A DNA stretch of 64,000 nt. It comes from Cyrtodaria siliqua (lineage: Eukaryota > Mollusca > Bivalvia > Adapedonta > Hiatellidae). How positions within the stretch are numbered: the stretch's first letter is position 1; each line of letters begins with the position of its first letter. A model generated the notes under the pieces. The model did not search any database. It was given only the letters and a program-made list of their open reading frames with translations, and was not told the origin of the DNA. The translations under genes were made by a program, and so were the position numbers. The stretch covers positions 62,001 through 126,000 of the forward strand of contig JAWPHD010003264.1 in assembly GCA_037043455.1 (NCBI GenBank), in the 5' to 3' direction. Below are positions 8,941 to 19,084 of this stretch, piece by piece.

Positions 8941-8947
8941 TGCTTTA

Positions 8948-9379
8948 TTGGTCAACTTGCCTAATAAAGCAAAATTTAATTGGCAGAAAAGTGCATATCT
9001 GCATGATAAACAGAAATTCGGGGGAGTTTTTACCAAGAACAAATTACCGACAAAACAAAATAAACAAGAATGTGGTATTATTAATCTTGATGATTATATT
9101 GGACCTGGTACACACTGGACTTGTTACTATGATAATTATTACTTCGATCCGTTTGGATTGAGCCCGCCAAAAGAAGTTTTAACTAACATATTATATAAAA
9201 TACAACACCATTTAATATCAAGATAAAACAAGTGTCTGTGCGGATATTTCTGTTTGTACTTTGTCAAAAAGTTTCAAGAAGGAAATAGTGTGTACGATAT
9301 TCTTTATAAAATATTAAAAAGTTACAAACCAGTAGAAAATGAAAACATCATAAAATCATATTTTGTAAACGAAGTTTAA
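8948..9379 (+). pseudogene. Adenovirus-type cysteine protease (adenain/ULP1 fold), N-terminus lost, one frame change
   Basis: Frame 8948-9226 contains FGGVFTKNKLPTK, ECGIINLDD, then GTHW (catalytic His at about residue 56) and YYFDPFG (catalytic Asp about 67). The frame changes near 9222-9240. Another frame then carries CLCGYFCLYFVKKFQEG with the likely catalytic Cys (CGYFC), ending at TAA 9377-9379. The H-D-C order and spacing are those of the Polinton maturation protease, which cleaves virion precursors. No ATG is present at the start of the homology; the N-terminal part seems displaced by the insertion at 8600-8940. Confidence 0.82.
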
Positions 9380-9395
9380 TCTAATCATATTATAT
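9378..9395 (+). promoter_or_regulatory. TCTAATCATATTATAT box before PLA2 gene
   Basis: AATCTAATCATATTATATA overlaps the protease stop and runs into the ATG at 9396. It is identical over 19 bases to the box before the fibre-like gene. Confidence 0.65.
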
Positions 9396-9868
9396 ATGAG
9401 TTATTGCATCAAAGAAAAAAAGGTTACTGAAAATGTTGATCCTAAGTATGTTTTAGCAAAAAATGGTAGAAAATGTTAAGAGCAACTTGTGCATCTTGTG
9501 GTATTACTAAAACAAAGTTTGTTAAAAACACAGAAGGTGGAAATATTGATATTCATAAAGCTTTGCTCCCTTTGCTACCCAAAAAAGGGCTAACACTTCC
9601 TGGTTATAAATATTGCGGTCCGGGTAATCCGCTTGATAGCGGAGAGCCGGTAAATGAGTTAGATGCTGTTTGCAAAGATCATGATATTTGTTATGATGAA
9701 AATCCTAGTAATAAATCAATGTGTGATACAAACATGCTTACTGGTTTGAAATCTAGTAAGTCTAAAACTACTGGAGAAAAGATTGCTAAGAATTTGACAG
9801 TAAAACCAGTTATTAGTGCAAAATATAAACTTGGTCTTGGAAACTCAAAAAACGAGAAAAGGCGTTGA
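9396..9868 (+). pseudogene. Zinc-ribbon plus parvovirus-type phospholipase A2, one frame change
   Basis: The start at 9396 (MSYCIKEKK) follows the promoter box; this frame stops at 9477. The main frame (9473-9868) carries CASCG, the second half of a ribbon like DUF5679, then [11 protein letters not shown] with the calcium-loop YxGPGN, and [13 protein letters not shown] with the catalytic His-Asp pair (HDxxY). The first ribbon half has only one Cys of the expected pair (C-x2-E). In parvoviruses this PLA2 type opens endosomal membranes, and adintoviruses carry a related domain; that role here is inferred. The frame ends at the point where integrase coding begins. Confidence 0.85.
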
Positions 9869-10803
9869 AATGGACTGACAAGTTAGCAGATGAACTTCAT
9901 AAGCCTATACGAAGAAAGTTCAATCAACGCCGTGTGCTTGTTAATGAAATTGATAAAATATGGTCTGCTGACTTGGTTGACATGCAATCGTTTTCAACTC
10001 ATAATAAAGGTACTAAATACTTGCTTACTGTTATTTATTTATTTAGTAAATTTGCTTGGGTTGTACCCGTTCCAAATAAAACTGGTTTAGAAATTACCAA
10101 AGCGTTCAAACAGATAATCAGTACAGGAAGACAGTGTAAATTGTTGTGGGTTGATCAAGGTGTGGAATTTTACAACAAGGCGTTTAAGCAATTTCTTGAT
10201 GATAATAATATCAAAATGTATCAGACGTTTAATTTTGGAAAAGCTGCAGTAATTGAACGATTTAACAGAACATTAAAAGAGAGGATGTGGAAATATTTCA
10301 CAGCAAACAATACAAATACATATTTAGACGTGTTACAAGAAATGGTTGATAAGTATAATAATACAAAACATCGGAGTATTAAAATGACGCCGATTGAGGC
10401 TAGTGATGAGAAAAATAAAGGAACGGTATAGTTCAACTTGTATGGAAAAATGAGAAGTAATCAAATTAAGCCAATGTTTAAAATAGGGGATAATGTTAGA
10501 ATCAGCAAATATAACAGAACGTTTGAGAAAGGTTATACCCCAAATTGGACTCAAGAAATATTTATTGTTGATGAAATTCAAAACACGAATCCTGTGACAT
10601 ACAAAATAAAAGATTTAAACAACGAAAAAATTGATGGAAGCTTTTATGAATTATAAATTATAAAAGCAAAGCAAGAAATATTCAGGATTGAAAAAGTAAT
10701 ACGACGTGATTACAAAAAGATACAAGCATTAATTAAATGGAAGGGTTACAATGAGGATTTCAATAGTTGGGTTCCATTTAAGGATATTGAAAATATTAAA
10801 TAA
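9865..10803 (+). pseudogene. Retrovirus-type integrase with chromodomain-like tail, two in-frame stops
   Basis: It begins [19 protein letters not shown] without an ATG. The DDE residues are D36 (WSADLVDM), D97 (LWVDQGVEFYN) and E131 (AAVIERFNRTLKERM). A TAG at 10429-10431 interrupts the frame, which continues (FKIGDNVRISKYNR...KGYTPNWTQEIF) to a TAA at 10654-10656. Reading on in the same frame gives FRIEKVIRRDYKK...LIKWKGYNEDFNSWV, a chromodomain-like module, to TAA 10801-10803. Integrases of this type insert Polinton DNA with short target duplications. The missing ATG and overlap with the PLA2 frame suggest it was once fused to the PLA2 protein. The copy is not functional as read. Confidence 0.9.
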
Positions 10804-10972
10804 TATCTTGAACTGAAATACAAAATAGCAAAGTGTAGGAAAATAAAATACTCCATGGTAAAAAATGATATGCAGAGCGATGATGAAGACTACTGTCCGG
10901 TTCCGTCTAACTTTGCTTAACGAGTTGCAAATGTTATGAATGTTATGTTATTAAAATGACAACCGGATTGAT
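10804..10972. other. Provirus right flank, no recognised gene
   Basis: AT-rich. Holds a 21-codon open frame at 10857 (MVKNDMQSDDEDYC) of doubtful meaning. A terminal repeat could lie here but cannot be recognised without the left end. Confidence 0.35.
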
Positions 10973-11185
10973 TAGTAATATAGAAACGAGGGATATCAGC
11001 GGAGTTTCCCATCGCGGGGTGCTTGAGAAAACTGTTGAAATATGTTGGTGTTGATTTAGGCGTGACTTACATTTAGATCTTGGTGTGAATGAGAGTTACG
11101 CCTGAGTCCTCCCTGGCATATTTCACTAGTTTTCTCGTGCCCCGCGAGGGGAAACTGTGCTGGTACCCCTCGTTTCTCTACTACT
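10973..11185. repeat. Roughly 210-bp imperfect palindrome next to the provirus
   Basis: The left arm GAAACGAGGGATATCAGCGG, GTTTCCCATCGCGGGGTGC and GAGAAAACTGTTGAAATATG pairs with a right arm ending GGGTACCAGCACAGTTTCCC (read as complement), GCGGGGCACGAGAAAACT and GAAATATG. The loop is about 55 bp. It begins about 170 bp after the integrase. No TSD was identified. Confidence 0.75.
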
Positions 11186-11399
11186 AAGCTGTTTCCCCGG
11201 AATTGATCATTCCCACATATAGAAATAAAAAAAGCATTTACGTATGAGAAATATATCACTTGTGTTACTAATACTAATCATCGAAAAGCCTTAACACGTA
11301 CGTTTTAGATGTTCTGCCATGGATATATATGTATGTAGATCTATGGTTCTTCACATAAATTGGCAATTGAGGAAGATATATTTAGAAATATTGATCGTA

Positions 11400-11945
11400 G
11401 CTTAGGATATGCACACAGTGGAATATGAATGCAATTGAATACGAGTATCATTTTTTATTGATTTGTCCAAAGTATCGAAGTATACGTAAAACATGTCTTC
11501 CAAAGTATTTTAAATCCAGGACGACAAAACAGAAATTCCAGTCGCTCATGCAACCACAGCAGTCCGGTTTGTTAAACAGATTAGCTAAGTACATGAAAAA
11601 ACAGTAATGATTTATTATGACGATGACTGATTTGAATAATAATACCTGGGCTGATAATTAAGCTGTCATATAAAGCCCTGATAATACTAAATATATTGAT
11701 TCACACACAAATTGACCTGCACGATTTTTTTTCTGCAAGTTCATTTTTAACATGAGTAAAAAAAATAAATACGAATTCTGAGTAGATGCTATTTAAACAT
11801 ATAAATTATAATAACGTACTGACTAAGTACATTTTGCTTGTACTCCTCTCTCTATATATATGTTTATTTGTTTGTATGATCGTTTTGTAATCCGCCGTGT
11901 GTAAGGCAATAAACATGTATAATAAAAACATTGAATTGAATTGGT
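11400..11945 (+). mobile_element. LINE 3' fragment (ORF2 C-terminus plus 3' UTR)
   Basis: The frame around 11425-11607 reads EYEYHFLLICPKYRSIRK, the C-terminal Cys/His block of non-LTR retrotransposon ORF2 proteins (EYHFLLxCPxY), and ends at 11605. About 330 bp of AT-rich 3' UTR follow, ending AATAAAAACATTGAATTGAA, a short terminal repeat like those closing such LINEs. It is 5'-truncated and inactive. Confidence 0.7.
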
Positions 11946-12216
11946 AAATATTCGAGTTTGATTTATTTGTGTATGCGTTTGTAAACACTATATATTACAT
12001 ATTTGTCTGTGATTTGTATAGGAAATACTGTAAATAGAAAAGCTATATCTACTCGTCGTCGTCAGATTCCGCCACTAGGGAATAACGATTACGGAAATTA
12101 ACGAAGAGTTCCGGTTCCACTTGTTTGTATGCCGTAACGTCGTCTTGGCGTTCTCGTGCAGACTGGTGTAAAAAGGTGTGAATCATTAGAAATATTGAAA
12201 AAATATCATAATATAT
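11946..12216. other. Intergenic, nothing recognised
   Basis: AT-rich sequence with no open frame or repeat that I can place. Confidence 0.4.
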
Positions 12217-12374
12217 AGTTTAATAACCAGTGTTTTTGAGATACTGAACATATCTCCCTCGGTAGAGAAATGGCCCCGATATAGGAACTCGTTCTCCGCA
12301 CTCGTTCTTATATCGGGGCCATTTCTCTACCTCGGGAGATATTTCCCGTATCTCAAAAACACTGGTTATTAAAC
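12217..12374. repeat. 158-bp near-perfect palindrome
   Basis: The left arm AGTTTAATAACCAGTGTTTT...GAGAAATGGCCCCGATATAGGAAC is matched by the reverse complement on the right, with a few mismatches over about 70 bp per arm. The centre is CTCGTTCTCCGCACTCGTTC. Probably a foldback/MITE copy. Confidence 0.8.
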
Positions 12375-12720
12375 TCTATTTATATCAAGTATAGTTAAAT
12401 TCTTATAATCATATCTAACATGGTTTATGAAAATACTCAATGCTGATTGGCTACTGAGAAATTTTAAAAAAGCTATAACCGTTAGAAAGTCACTTTAAAC
12501 GATTTTAAACGTCGAAAAACATCCAAAACAACGATTACGTTGTTTTACGTTGTTTTAAGGCAACGTTACGTTCAAACAACATATTGAACTTGTTTGAAAC
12601 ACGATTCTTCCTTTGGTGCTGAGAGATGGACATACAATGTAAGTTGTGAGAATGTGTTTGTATTATGTTCAATATCTCGAAAATGTCTGTATAAAATTTA
12701 TAAAATCCATGACAGATAAA

Positions 12721-12887
12721 AAATAAAATATTTCCAGCGGGTTTATATTGTGAGATCAAAACCTGGTGGTTGGGACTTGAAACACATCGAAACCGCGGGC
12801 CTACGGCCCTTGGTATCGATGGTCTTCAAGTCCCGCCCACCAGGTATTGATCTGGGACAATATAAACCCGTTGGAAATATTTTATTT
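12721..12887. repeat. 167-bp near-perfect palindrome
   Basis: The arms pair from AAATAAAATATTTCCAGCGG at the left to CCGTTGGAAATATTTTATTT at the right. They include ACCTGGTGG(T/G)(T/C)GGGACTTGAA and a GGGCC(TAC)GGCCC centre. It is unrelated in sequence to the palindrome 350 bp to its left. Confidence 0.8.
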
Positions 12888-12939
12888 CTTAAATACACTT
12901 CTTTGTGGAGCCCCGCAGGGGACATGCAGAAAAAATAAT

Positions 12940-13160
12940 TTAAAGCGTTCGCACGCTCTACTACAGCATTCGCACTCTCTAGTCGAACGCAGTAGTACAG
13001 CGTGCGAACGCTCTAGCTTCAACGTGCGAAATCTGACGTGCGAACTCTGTAGTAGAGCGTTCGCACGCTGCAGTAGAGCGTTCGTACGGTCTAGTAAAGC
13101 GTTCGCACACTGTAGCTAGAGCGTTCGGACGCTGTAGTAGAGCGTTTGCACGCTGATTAT
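12940..13160. repeat. Palindromic minisatellite, about 21-bp unit, about 10 copies
   Basis: The unit is GTAGTAGAGCGTTCGCACGCT; AGCGTTCGCACGCT and its complement AGCGTGCGAACGCT alternate in orientation. CpG-dense in an AT-rich setting. Related units recur at 13818-13865. Confidence 0.75.
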
Positions 13161-13817
13161 TTCAAAAGTGTAGGTCTAATGGCAACATAGAAATGGAGTC
13201 AATGTACAACTTCATTTAAAATAAACGCTTTCGGAATTACAGCGCGCTCGACTATGACTTTAATAAAAGTCATTACACTACAAAGTGGATCTATGGATAA
13301 GATCAAAATAACTTATAAATAGCTTTAGCCGGTGATACGGTCGTGAGAGGTATTGCTTCTAAATTACCTCTCATGAACAGACTAAATAAAACCGAGTCTA
13401 TTGGTTGTGTTTATTGCTCCCAAAGGATCTCCCTTATCAGCAATTAGGTCGGAGCGACAGCATGCTTTGCTACAAAGTGGATCGTTGGATAATATCAAAA
13501 TAACCTGTATACACCAACTGGTTAAACAGACATAAGCTGAATTTAAAATCACCGAAAATTACCTACGTATACAAAGTGAATTAGTGAAAACAGAGATAGA
13601 TGATACAGTTGATGTGGCATCTATGGATGCTGAACGCATGTGTAAAGTTTCATTCCATTCTGGCAACTTGTTAAACCGATATAAGCTTAAACTGTGATTT
13701 AGAACCGACATAATTTTTATGCATATGTATAAACGGGTGCATAACTTTGTGAAAATAGCTGACAAAGTTATCTGACTGCTTAGTATGTATTGATATGAAG
13801 AATATACGTGTTTTGTA
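13161..13817. other. Intergenic with diverged internal repeats
   Basis: Phrases of the type CTACAAAGTGGATC(T/G)...GGATAA(G/T)ATCAAAATAAC occur at about 13280 and 13471. No gene is recognised. Confidence 0.4.
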
Positions 13818-13865
13818 CAGCGTGCGAACGCTCTACTAGAGCGTGCTAGAGCGTGCGAACGATGT
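13818..13865. repeat. Second small cluster of the AGCGTGCGAACGCT minisatellite
   Basis: Two to three units of the motif found at 12940-13160, about 660 bp away. Confidence 0.6.
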
Positions 13866-15059
13866 AGATAATATGGCCGCCTTAATCATTTTAAATAAGA
13901 TATTAGTATACGGTCACCAAACGGTTGATCAATACGGACAACGGTTTACCAGATGGACTAGTTGATGTATAAAGAAGGCTAAAAATATCGGACAGGGAAA
14001 GCAGCATTCAAGGACGACAGTCAACCACAAAACACAAAAACAAACACGCAAACAGACAAACGAAAAGGCAAAAGTAATAAAAAATGCAAACGACATCACA
14101 AACACAAAAGGGTTGACAATAGGGCTACCGCCTTGGAACGGTCAGTGGCAAAGTAGGCCACTGGGGGTTTAAACCGGTTCTAGGGTGCACCAAACCTCAC
14201 ACTTACCCTACTGTCATCCCATTAAAACAGGACAGTGTAAATAAAGAAATCCCCGCCATGATCTAAACTCTAACCAACAAGGCAGCATCAATAGGCAATA
14301 TAAGTAAAACACAAATATGCTCGTGTAAATATAATACAAAAAACAATAGCCTAGAAAGCCACAATGAAGGTACTCAATGACTTGGCAGAAGCCAGAGCAG
14401 TAAGAGAATACACCATTTAGGGCACGACAAGAAAGAACATGGACAAACATCAAACGCCACCGTCCCAATGGGCTTTAGGTAGGCGTCATCATAGGGTCCA
14501 CAGCCTGTCCGGTCATCGTACAATTAAAGAGGAAAGCATAGTGGGGAACTGTAAAAGGGTCCACTACCAAGCATGCAGTACGTTGCAAAATGATAGGGTC
14601 ATAACCTATCATAACAATAAGTAGTGTATTGGCGACACCGATACGTTGTTATGTCAAAAAACATATTTTGCTTCAGTTTTACATGTTCACCATCGCACTT
14701 CTCGTGCGGTATGTATCCTATATAACACATATCTACGATCCCGGATGTGCCTTCCTCGTATGTTGGGTCAGACTCTTCCTCCAGCTGTATGCCTTTTGCG
14801 CAAAATAGGCAACGTTGACTACAGCCAACCATATGAGCCGCGTTTATATGATCCTCTTATACGTCTTTCTGCGTAAAGACATCTTGCTGAGAAATTTGGT
14901 AGTGAATATGTTTTCATAAAACATCACAGTTGTATGTGTGTCATCGTCATGTGCTCTTATCTGATGTATCTCTAAAGACTCATTGTTACACGTCTGGCGT
15001 GCATTTGTGTTTGCAGTGCTCTCGGGTTAAATGCTTAGACCGGGCTCCGTGTATTAAAT
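13866..15059. other. Unplaced repeat-like sequence
   Basis: Around 14120-14210 is ACCGCCTTGGAACGGTCAGT and GGGGGTTTAAACCGGTTCTA, a phrase I associate with dispersed repeats in mussels (from memory, not checked). It includes a weak Pol III B-box-like GGTTTAAACC. No coding frame was credible on either strand. Confidence 0.3.
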
Positions 15060-15664
15060 ACTGTGTCCGGTTGGGGCCAGATACAATGTCGCATTATCGT
15101 GGGCGACAATGCGACGCCCGACAACGCGACATCGCGACACGACAGTGCGACATTGCGATACGACAACTCGACAATGCGATACGACATTGCGATACGACAT
15201 CGTGACAATTATGTCGTGATGTCGTATCGCAATGTCGCAATGTCGCAATGTCGCGCACGACAACGCGACATTATGTCGTATTGTCGTAATGTCGCCCACG
15301 ACAATGCGACATTCTTTCAATTGTCGTAATGTCGCCAACGACATCGCGACATTACGACAATTGAAAGAATGTCGCATTGTCGTTGGCGACATTATGACAA
15401 TTGTAAGAATGTCGCATTGTCGTGGGCGACATTACGACAATGCGTCGTAATGTCGCGTTGTCGTGCGCGACAATGCGATGCCCGACAACGCGACATCGCG
15501 ACGACATTGGTATACGACATCACTACATAATTGTCGCGATGTCGTATCGCAATGTCGAGTTGTCGTATCGTAATGTTGCATTGTTGTATCGCGATGTCGC
15601 GTTGTCGGGCGTCGCATTGTCGCCCACGACACTGCGACATTGTATCTGGCCCCAACCGGACACC
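15060..15664. mobile_element. Roughly 605-bp foldback element of TGTCG/CGACA subrepeats
   Basis: The outer arms GTGTCCGGTTGGGGCCAGAT and ATCTGGCCCCAACCGGACAC are perfect complements. Everything between consists of short ATGTCGYR.../...CGACAT units in both orientations, so arms of about 300 bp can pair. This layout, terminal inverted repeats made of tandem subrepeats, is that of Foldback (FB)-type elements. The element is very CpG-rich. Open frames on both strands here are artefacts of the repeats. Confidence 0.8.
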
Positions 15665-16841
15665 GTAATTAAACGTCATCACCACAGTCCTCATAATATG
15701 TTATAGGTCTAATTACACTAAATCAACAGGATGTGCTCGCCTGGTGCATCGAAAGTAGTTCTGTATTAAAGAGTGCTAATCTTTTTTTCTTTAAAAACTT
15801 TTTTTAGTGCAGTTTCCTGTTTTTGTGGCTGTAACTGTATGCAGCTCATCATGTTTTTGACAGTTTTTGATATAAATTTGAGAAGTGAAAGTAGACATGG
15901 TATGAAATTGCAAGGGGTAAAAATGACCCGGTGTTAGTATACAACTGAAGAAATGTTTCTTAGAAGGTATTAAACCCCCTATTTCCTTGTTGATGTTTAA
16001 TAGCAGACCTGTTTATTTGCATGATAAAGTAAGTTTCCCAGAATTCTAAGGAGGTTTGAGTTTTTTAACAGGTTGTCAACATTCTAACTTTACTACGGAA
16101 GGGCAATGGAGACTCATTTACGCTATTATAACCTATAGGTATATTCGTTTACATTTCTATAATTGACGCGTCCAAGGTTTGAAAACTATAAAAAGAAAGG
16201 AAACAAATCATTTACTTGAGAATAAGTGTTGGTGTTGAGCGAATACCTGATATGTTTTATCAAGAGCACATGCAAATGTTTAGTGTATAGGGCTCAGTTG
16301 TTCGAATATTGGTTACATTTTATTTTAATCTGGGATAAATCCGGTGTTGAAATACTCTTTATGTAATTATGGGTTAACTGCCCACAAATGCATATTTTCA
16401 CTCAGGTTAAAATTTTACCAATGTACGAACAACGGAAGAAGCTTATTGTTTGTAACTAGTATATGTGTTGCTATGTTGGACCAAATCGTACTTTGTATAA
16501 AGTAATTTATGGGTAAACTCCTACGTTCCCTTATAGACTACATCCTTCAGGTGAATACTATATTTGTGTACACTACACAGTGTCGAACTCTAACGCTACC
16601 CAATGTTAAAACGTTAAGTCGACGCCGTGTTGCACACAAAATGCATGCGCCCTACACCGTGTACTTGGTGTTATTTTCAAACGTAAAGTAATTAAATGTG
16701 TCAATTTATCACAAGAAGCAAAAACAGCGACCGTCTCTTTCTTCGATTTTTCAAAAAAGATAATCGTCGTTTATTTACACAGACTATGCCCTTAAAATGA
16801 TAGAAAACGACTAACGGAGAGTTGGCGTACATTATAAGACC
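15665..16841. other. Intergenic, nothing recognised
   Basis: AT-rich. 16780-16825 resembles part of the tandem repeat at 18860-18900 (CAGACTATGC(C/A)CTTAAAATGA). Confidence 0.4.
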
Positions 16842-18692
16842 TTTGCTAATAATATACAAATAGAGCTATTTGATAAAATATTTGATAAAATGGTAAAACC
16901 AGTCTTACTATATGGATCCGAATTATGGGGGTTTGGTAATATTGATATTATTGAACGAGTACAACTTAAATTCTATAAATATGCATTCAGTTGAAAAAGT
17001 TCAACACCCTCCTCAATGATATATGGAGAACTAGGTGTAATGCCTCTACATGTCGAGATCCAAACTCGAACTGTTTCTTTCTATACAAAATTAATTGAAA
17101 ATAATGAAAATGAGAAACTGTCCACTGAGTCATGTTTGTACCTTTATGATACTAAACAAATACAGTCCACGTGGATTGATAATATTAAACATTTAATTTG
17201 CTCGTCAGGTTATTCATTTATGAATGCTAAATGGCTGGTTAAGTCATTAAATAAAAAATTCAAAGACATTTTTATACAAAAATAGCTATCAACCGTTAAT
17301 ATATCATCATCTAGCAGTATCCATAGAATCTTTAGAAATTGTTTTCAAAAAAGCAATTACTTATCTATTCTTCCTACATATTTTTCCAGGCAAGTTTTGA
17401 AATTTCGCACAAGAAATCATAGACTACCGATCGAAAGAGGTAGATGGCATAGTAAACCCCTCAACGAAAGACTCTGATTGCTATGTAATTCTCAAGAAGT
17501 AGGAGATGAATACCATTATCTGCTTGTTTGCAGACACTTTAAGAAGAAAGAAAAACACATATACATTCATGCTATTTTAAACGGCAAAATAGAATTAAAT
17601 TCGAGGAAATAATGAACAAAAACTAAAGATGTTAAGTGTGTTTATAGATATTGTCTTGAAAAGTGTAAAAACCTAGATATAATACGACTGTGTTGAAGTT
17701 ACAAATTATGTCATACCAAAAGTTAACCATAATAGTATATGTTTGTCGCTGAAGTACAAATATTTGGTAATTGGTTACTATTGATGTACACTTTTATATG
17801 CTGAATGATTGAATTATTATGTTACACTAGCTCTTCTCTCGTTGTCTGATATGTAAACTAACATATTATTCAATGTAGAAGATATACTTACCAACAAAGT
17901 AATCCAACTGGTACACTGCGACATCTTCATTCTTCGAAGCTTAAGTCTAACTAATAAATATCTAGGTATCCATATGTGTCAATGATCGTTATTTAAATTT
18001 AAATGAAATATGTTAAATTGCCAATTCCAGTTTCATTTATCCAACTTTGTGATGACCTATCAAATATACACTGTCAGTGTGAAAAGGTCACTGCATGCTG
18101 CATGCTTTCTTAAAGCTGTTTATGTATACTCGACACATGACTATGGATAATTGAAACTGGCTCACACGAGGCAAAACGGATTACTCCAAATGAATATTGT
18201 AAAGATGTATGATTTATTTATAGTTTACGATTTGATGAAATTAAAATGAATATTGTAAATATGTTGGAGTTATTTGTATGTGTTCGCATGGTCAGTACAT
18301 ATATTGTTAACGATGCTATAGAAAATATCATATGTATCCCAGTTGTTCGACGTCTATTTACAACAAAATCTGTAAATCATAATGTCAAAATAACGTACGA
18401 TAAATGTACCTATTTCAAGAGATAAACTTAATCTGAAAGTTGTTCTCCTACTTTATAGGCAATATATAACGGTGTTGACTTAGTTGGTAGTAATATTATT
18501 TATATATTTACCCTTTTTTGTCATAAATATGAAAGTACTTGTATAAATTTATATTATCACACACTATCATGAATTATCTCTTTATATTTTCTGTCGCTTA
18601 CTCGCCATAATGATTGTTAAATATGATGTATTTATATATATCCATTGCTGTTTATATATGTAAATCTTGGAATAAACATTTGAATTTGAAAT
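16842..18692 (+). mobile_element. LINE 3' fragment with RT C-terminal region and long 3' UTR
   Basis: Coding from about 16850 reads MVKPVLLYGSELWGFGNIDI, a TGA near 16994, then SSTPSSMIYGELGVMPLHVE (17016-17285) and, after stops, FRTRNHRLPIERGRW and GDEYHYLLVCRHF. This is the region downstream of the reverse transcriptase in RTE/CR1-like ORF2 proteins, ending in the Cys/His block. The 3' end is AATAAACATTTGAATTTGAA. TTTGCTAA occurs at 16842-16849 and at 18692-18699 and may be the target duplication. Inactive. Confidence 0.75.
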
Positions 18693-18705
18693 TTGCTAAC
18701 ATTGG

Positions 18706-19080
18706 TTCAGCTAGAATGGTAATCAAGTACCAACTACGTTAAATACAGGTACATTTAAACGACACCTACCTTTGACAAACGTGCTTGTCCGCCATCTTGT
18801 CGAAACTTCACCGTGTTCAAAAAAACGCAACATTGTATTTCGACCTCGACAGTTCAGACTATGCACTTAAAATGAGAGAGACCGACAAATGGAAAGCTGT
18901 CGTGTTGATTTAAAACATACTTGCACACAATTGTTTTAGCTAGAATGGAGATCAAGTATTAACTCATTGAAATACAGGTACATTTAAACGGCATCTACCT
19001 TTTACAAACGTTTTCGTCCGCAATCTTGTCAAAACTTCACCGTGTTCAAATAACGCGTCACCGTGTTTGGATCTTGACAG
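18706..19080 (+). repeat. Two tandem copies of a roughly 237-bp unit
   Basis: AGCTAGAATGG(T/A)(A/G)ATCAAGTA...AATACAGGTACATTTAAACG...ATCTTGTC...AACTTCACCGTGTTC occurs at about 18709-18830 and again at 18946-19060. Part of the same unit lies left of the LINE at 16780-16825. Confidence 0.65.
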
Positions 19081-19084
19081 TGGG

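Larger units (their letters stand above)
1..10870. mobile_element. Degraded Polinton/adintovirus-like integrated DNA virus (left end outside window)
   Basis: The stretch carries the hallmark set of the Polinton/adintovirus group: protein-primed family B polymerase, A32-type ATPase, double-jelly-roll capsid, penton, adenovirus-type protease, PLA2 domain and retrovirus-type integrase with a chromodomain-like tail. Polymerase and early-type genes point left and virion genes and integrase point right, as is usual when integrase and polymerase sit at opposite ends. The polymerase runs off position 1, so the left terminal repeat is not visible. The right terminus was not located; the last recognisable coding is at 10803. 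At least nine of fourteen genes carry frame changes or stops, so the copy looks decayed. Some breaks sit at A/T runs and could be assembly errors. Confidence 0.93.

Noticed and set aside
6612..10656. Recoded stops (TAG/TAA read as sense) in the provirus
   Set aside because: Frame changes elsewhere, a TGA in the polymerase and normal stops at gene ends favour simple decay over an altered code.
10804..11260. Right terminal repeat of the provirus
   Set aside because: The palindrome at 10973-11185 pairs with itself, and the left end lies outside the window, so no terminal repeat can be shown.
14599..15205. Cys-rich frames on both strands (for example VCHRHVLLSDVSLKTHCY)
   Set aside because: No family pattern recognised, no partner exons, and next to the foldback element; support is too weak to call a gene.
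15054..15706. Open frames on both strands rich in MSHCR/DNATL words
   Set aside because: Products of the TGTCG/CGACA foldback repeats.
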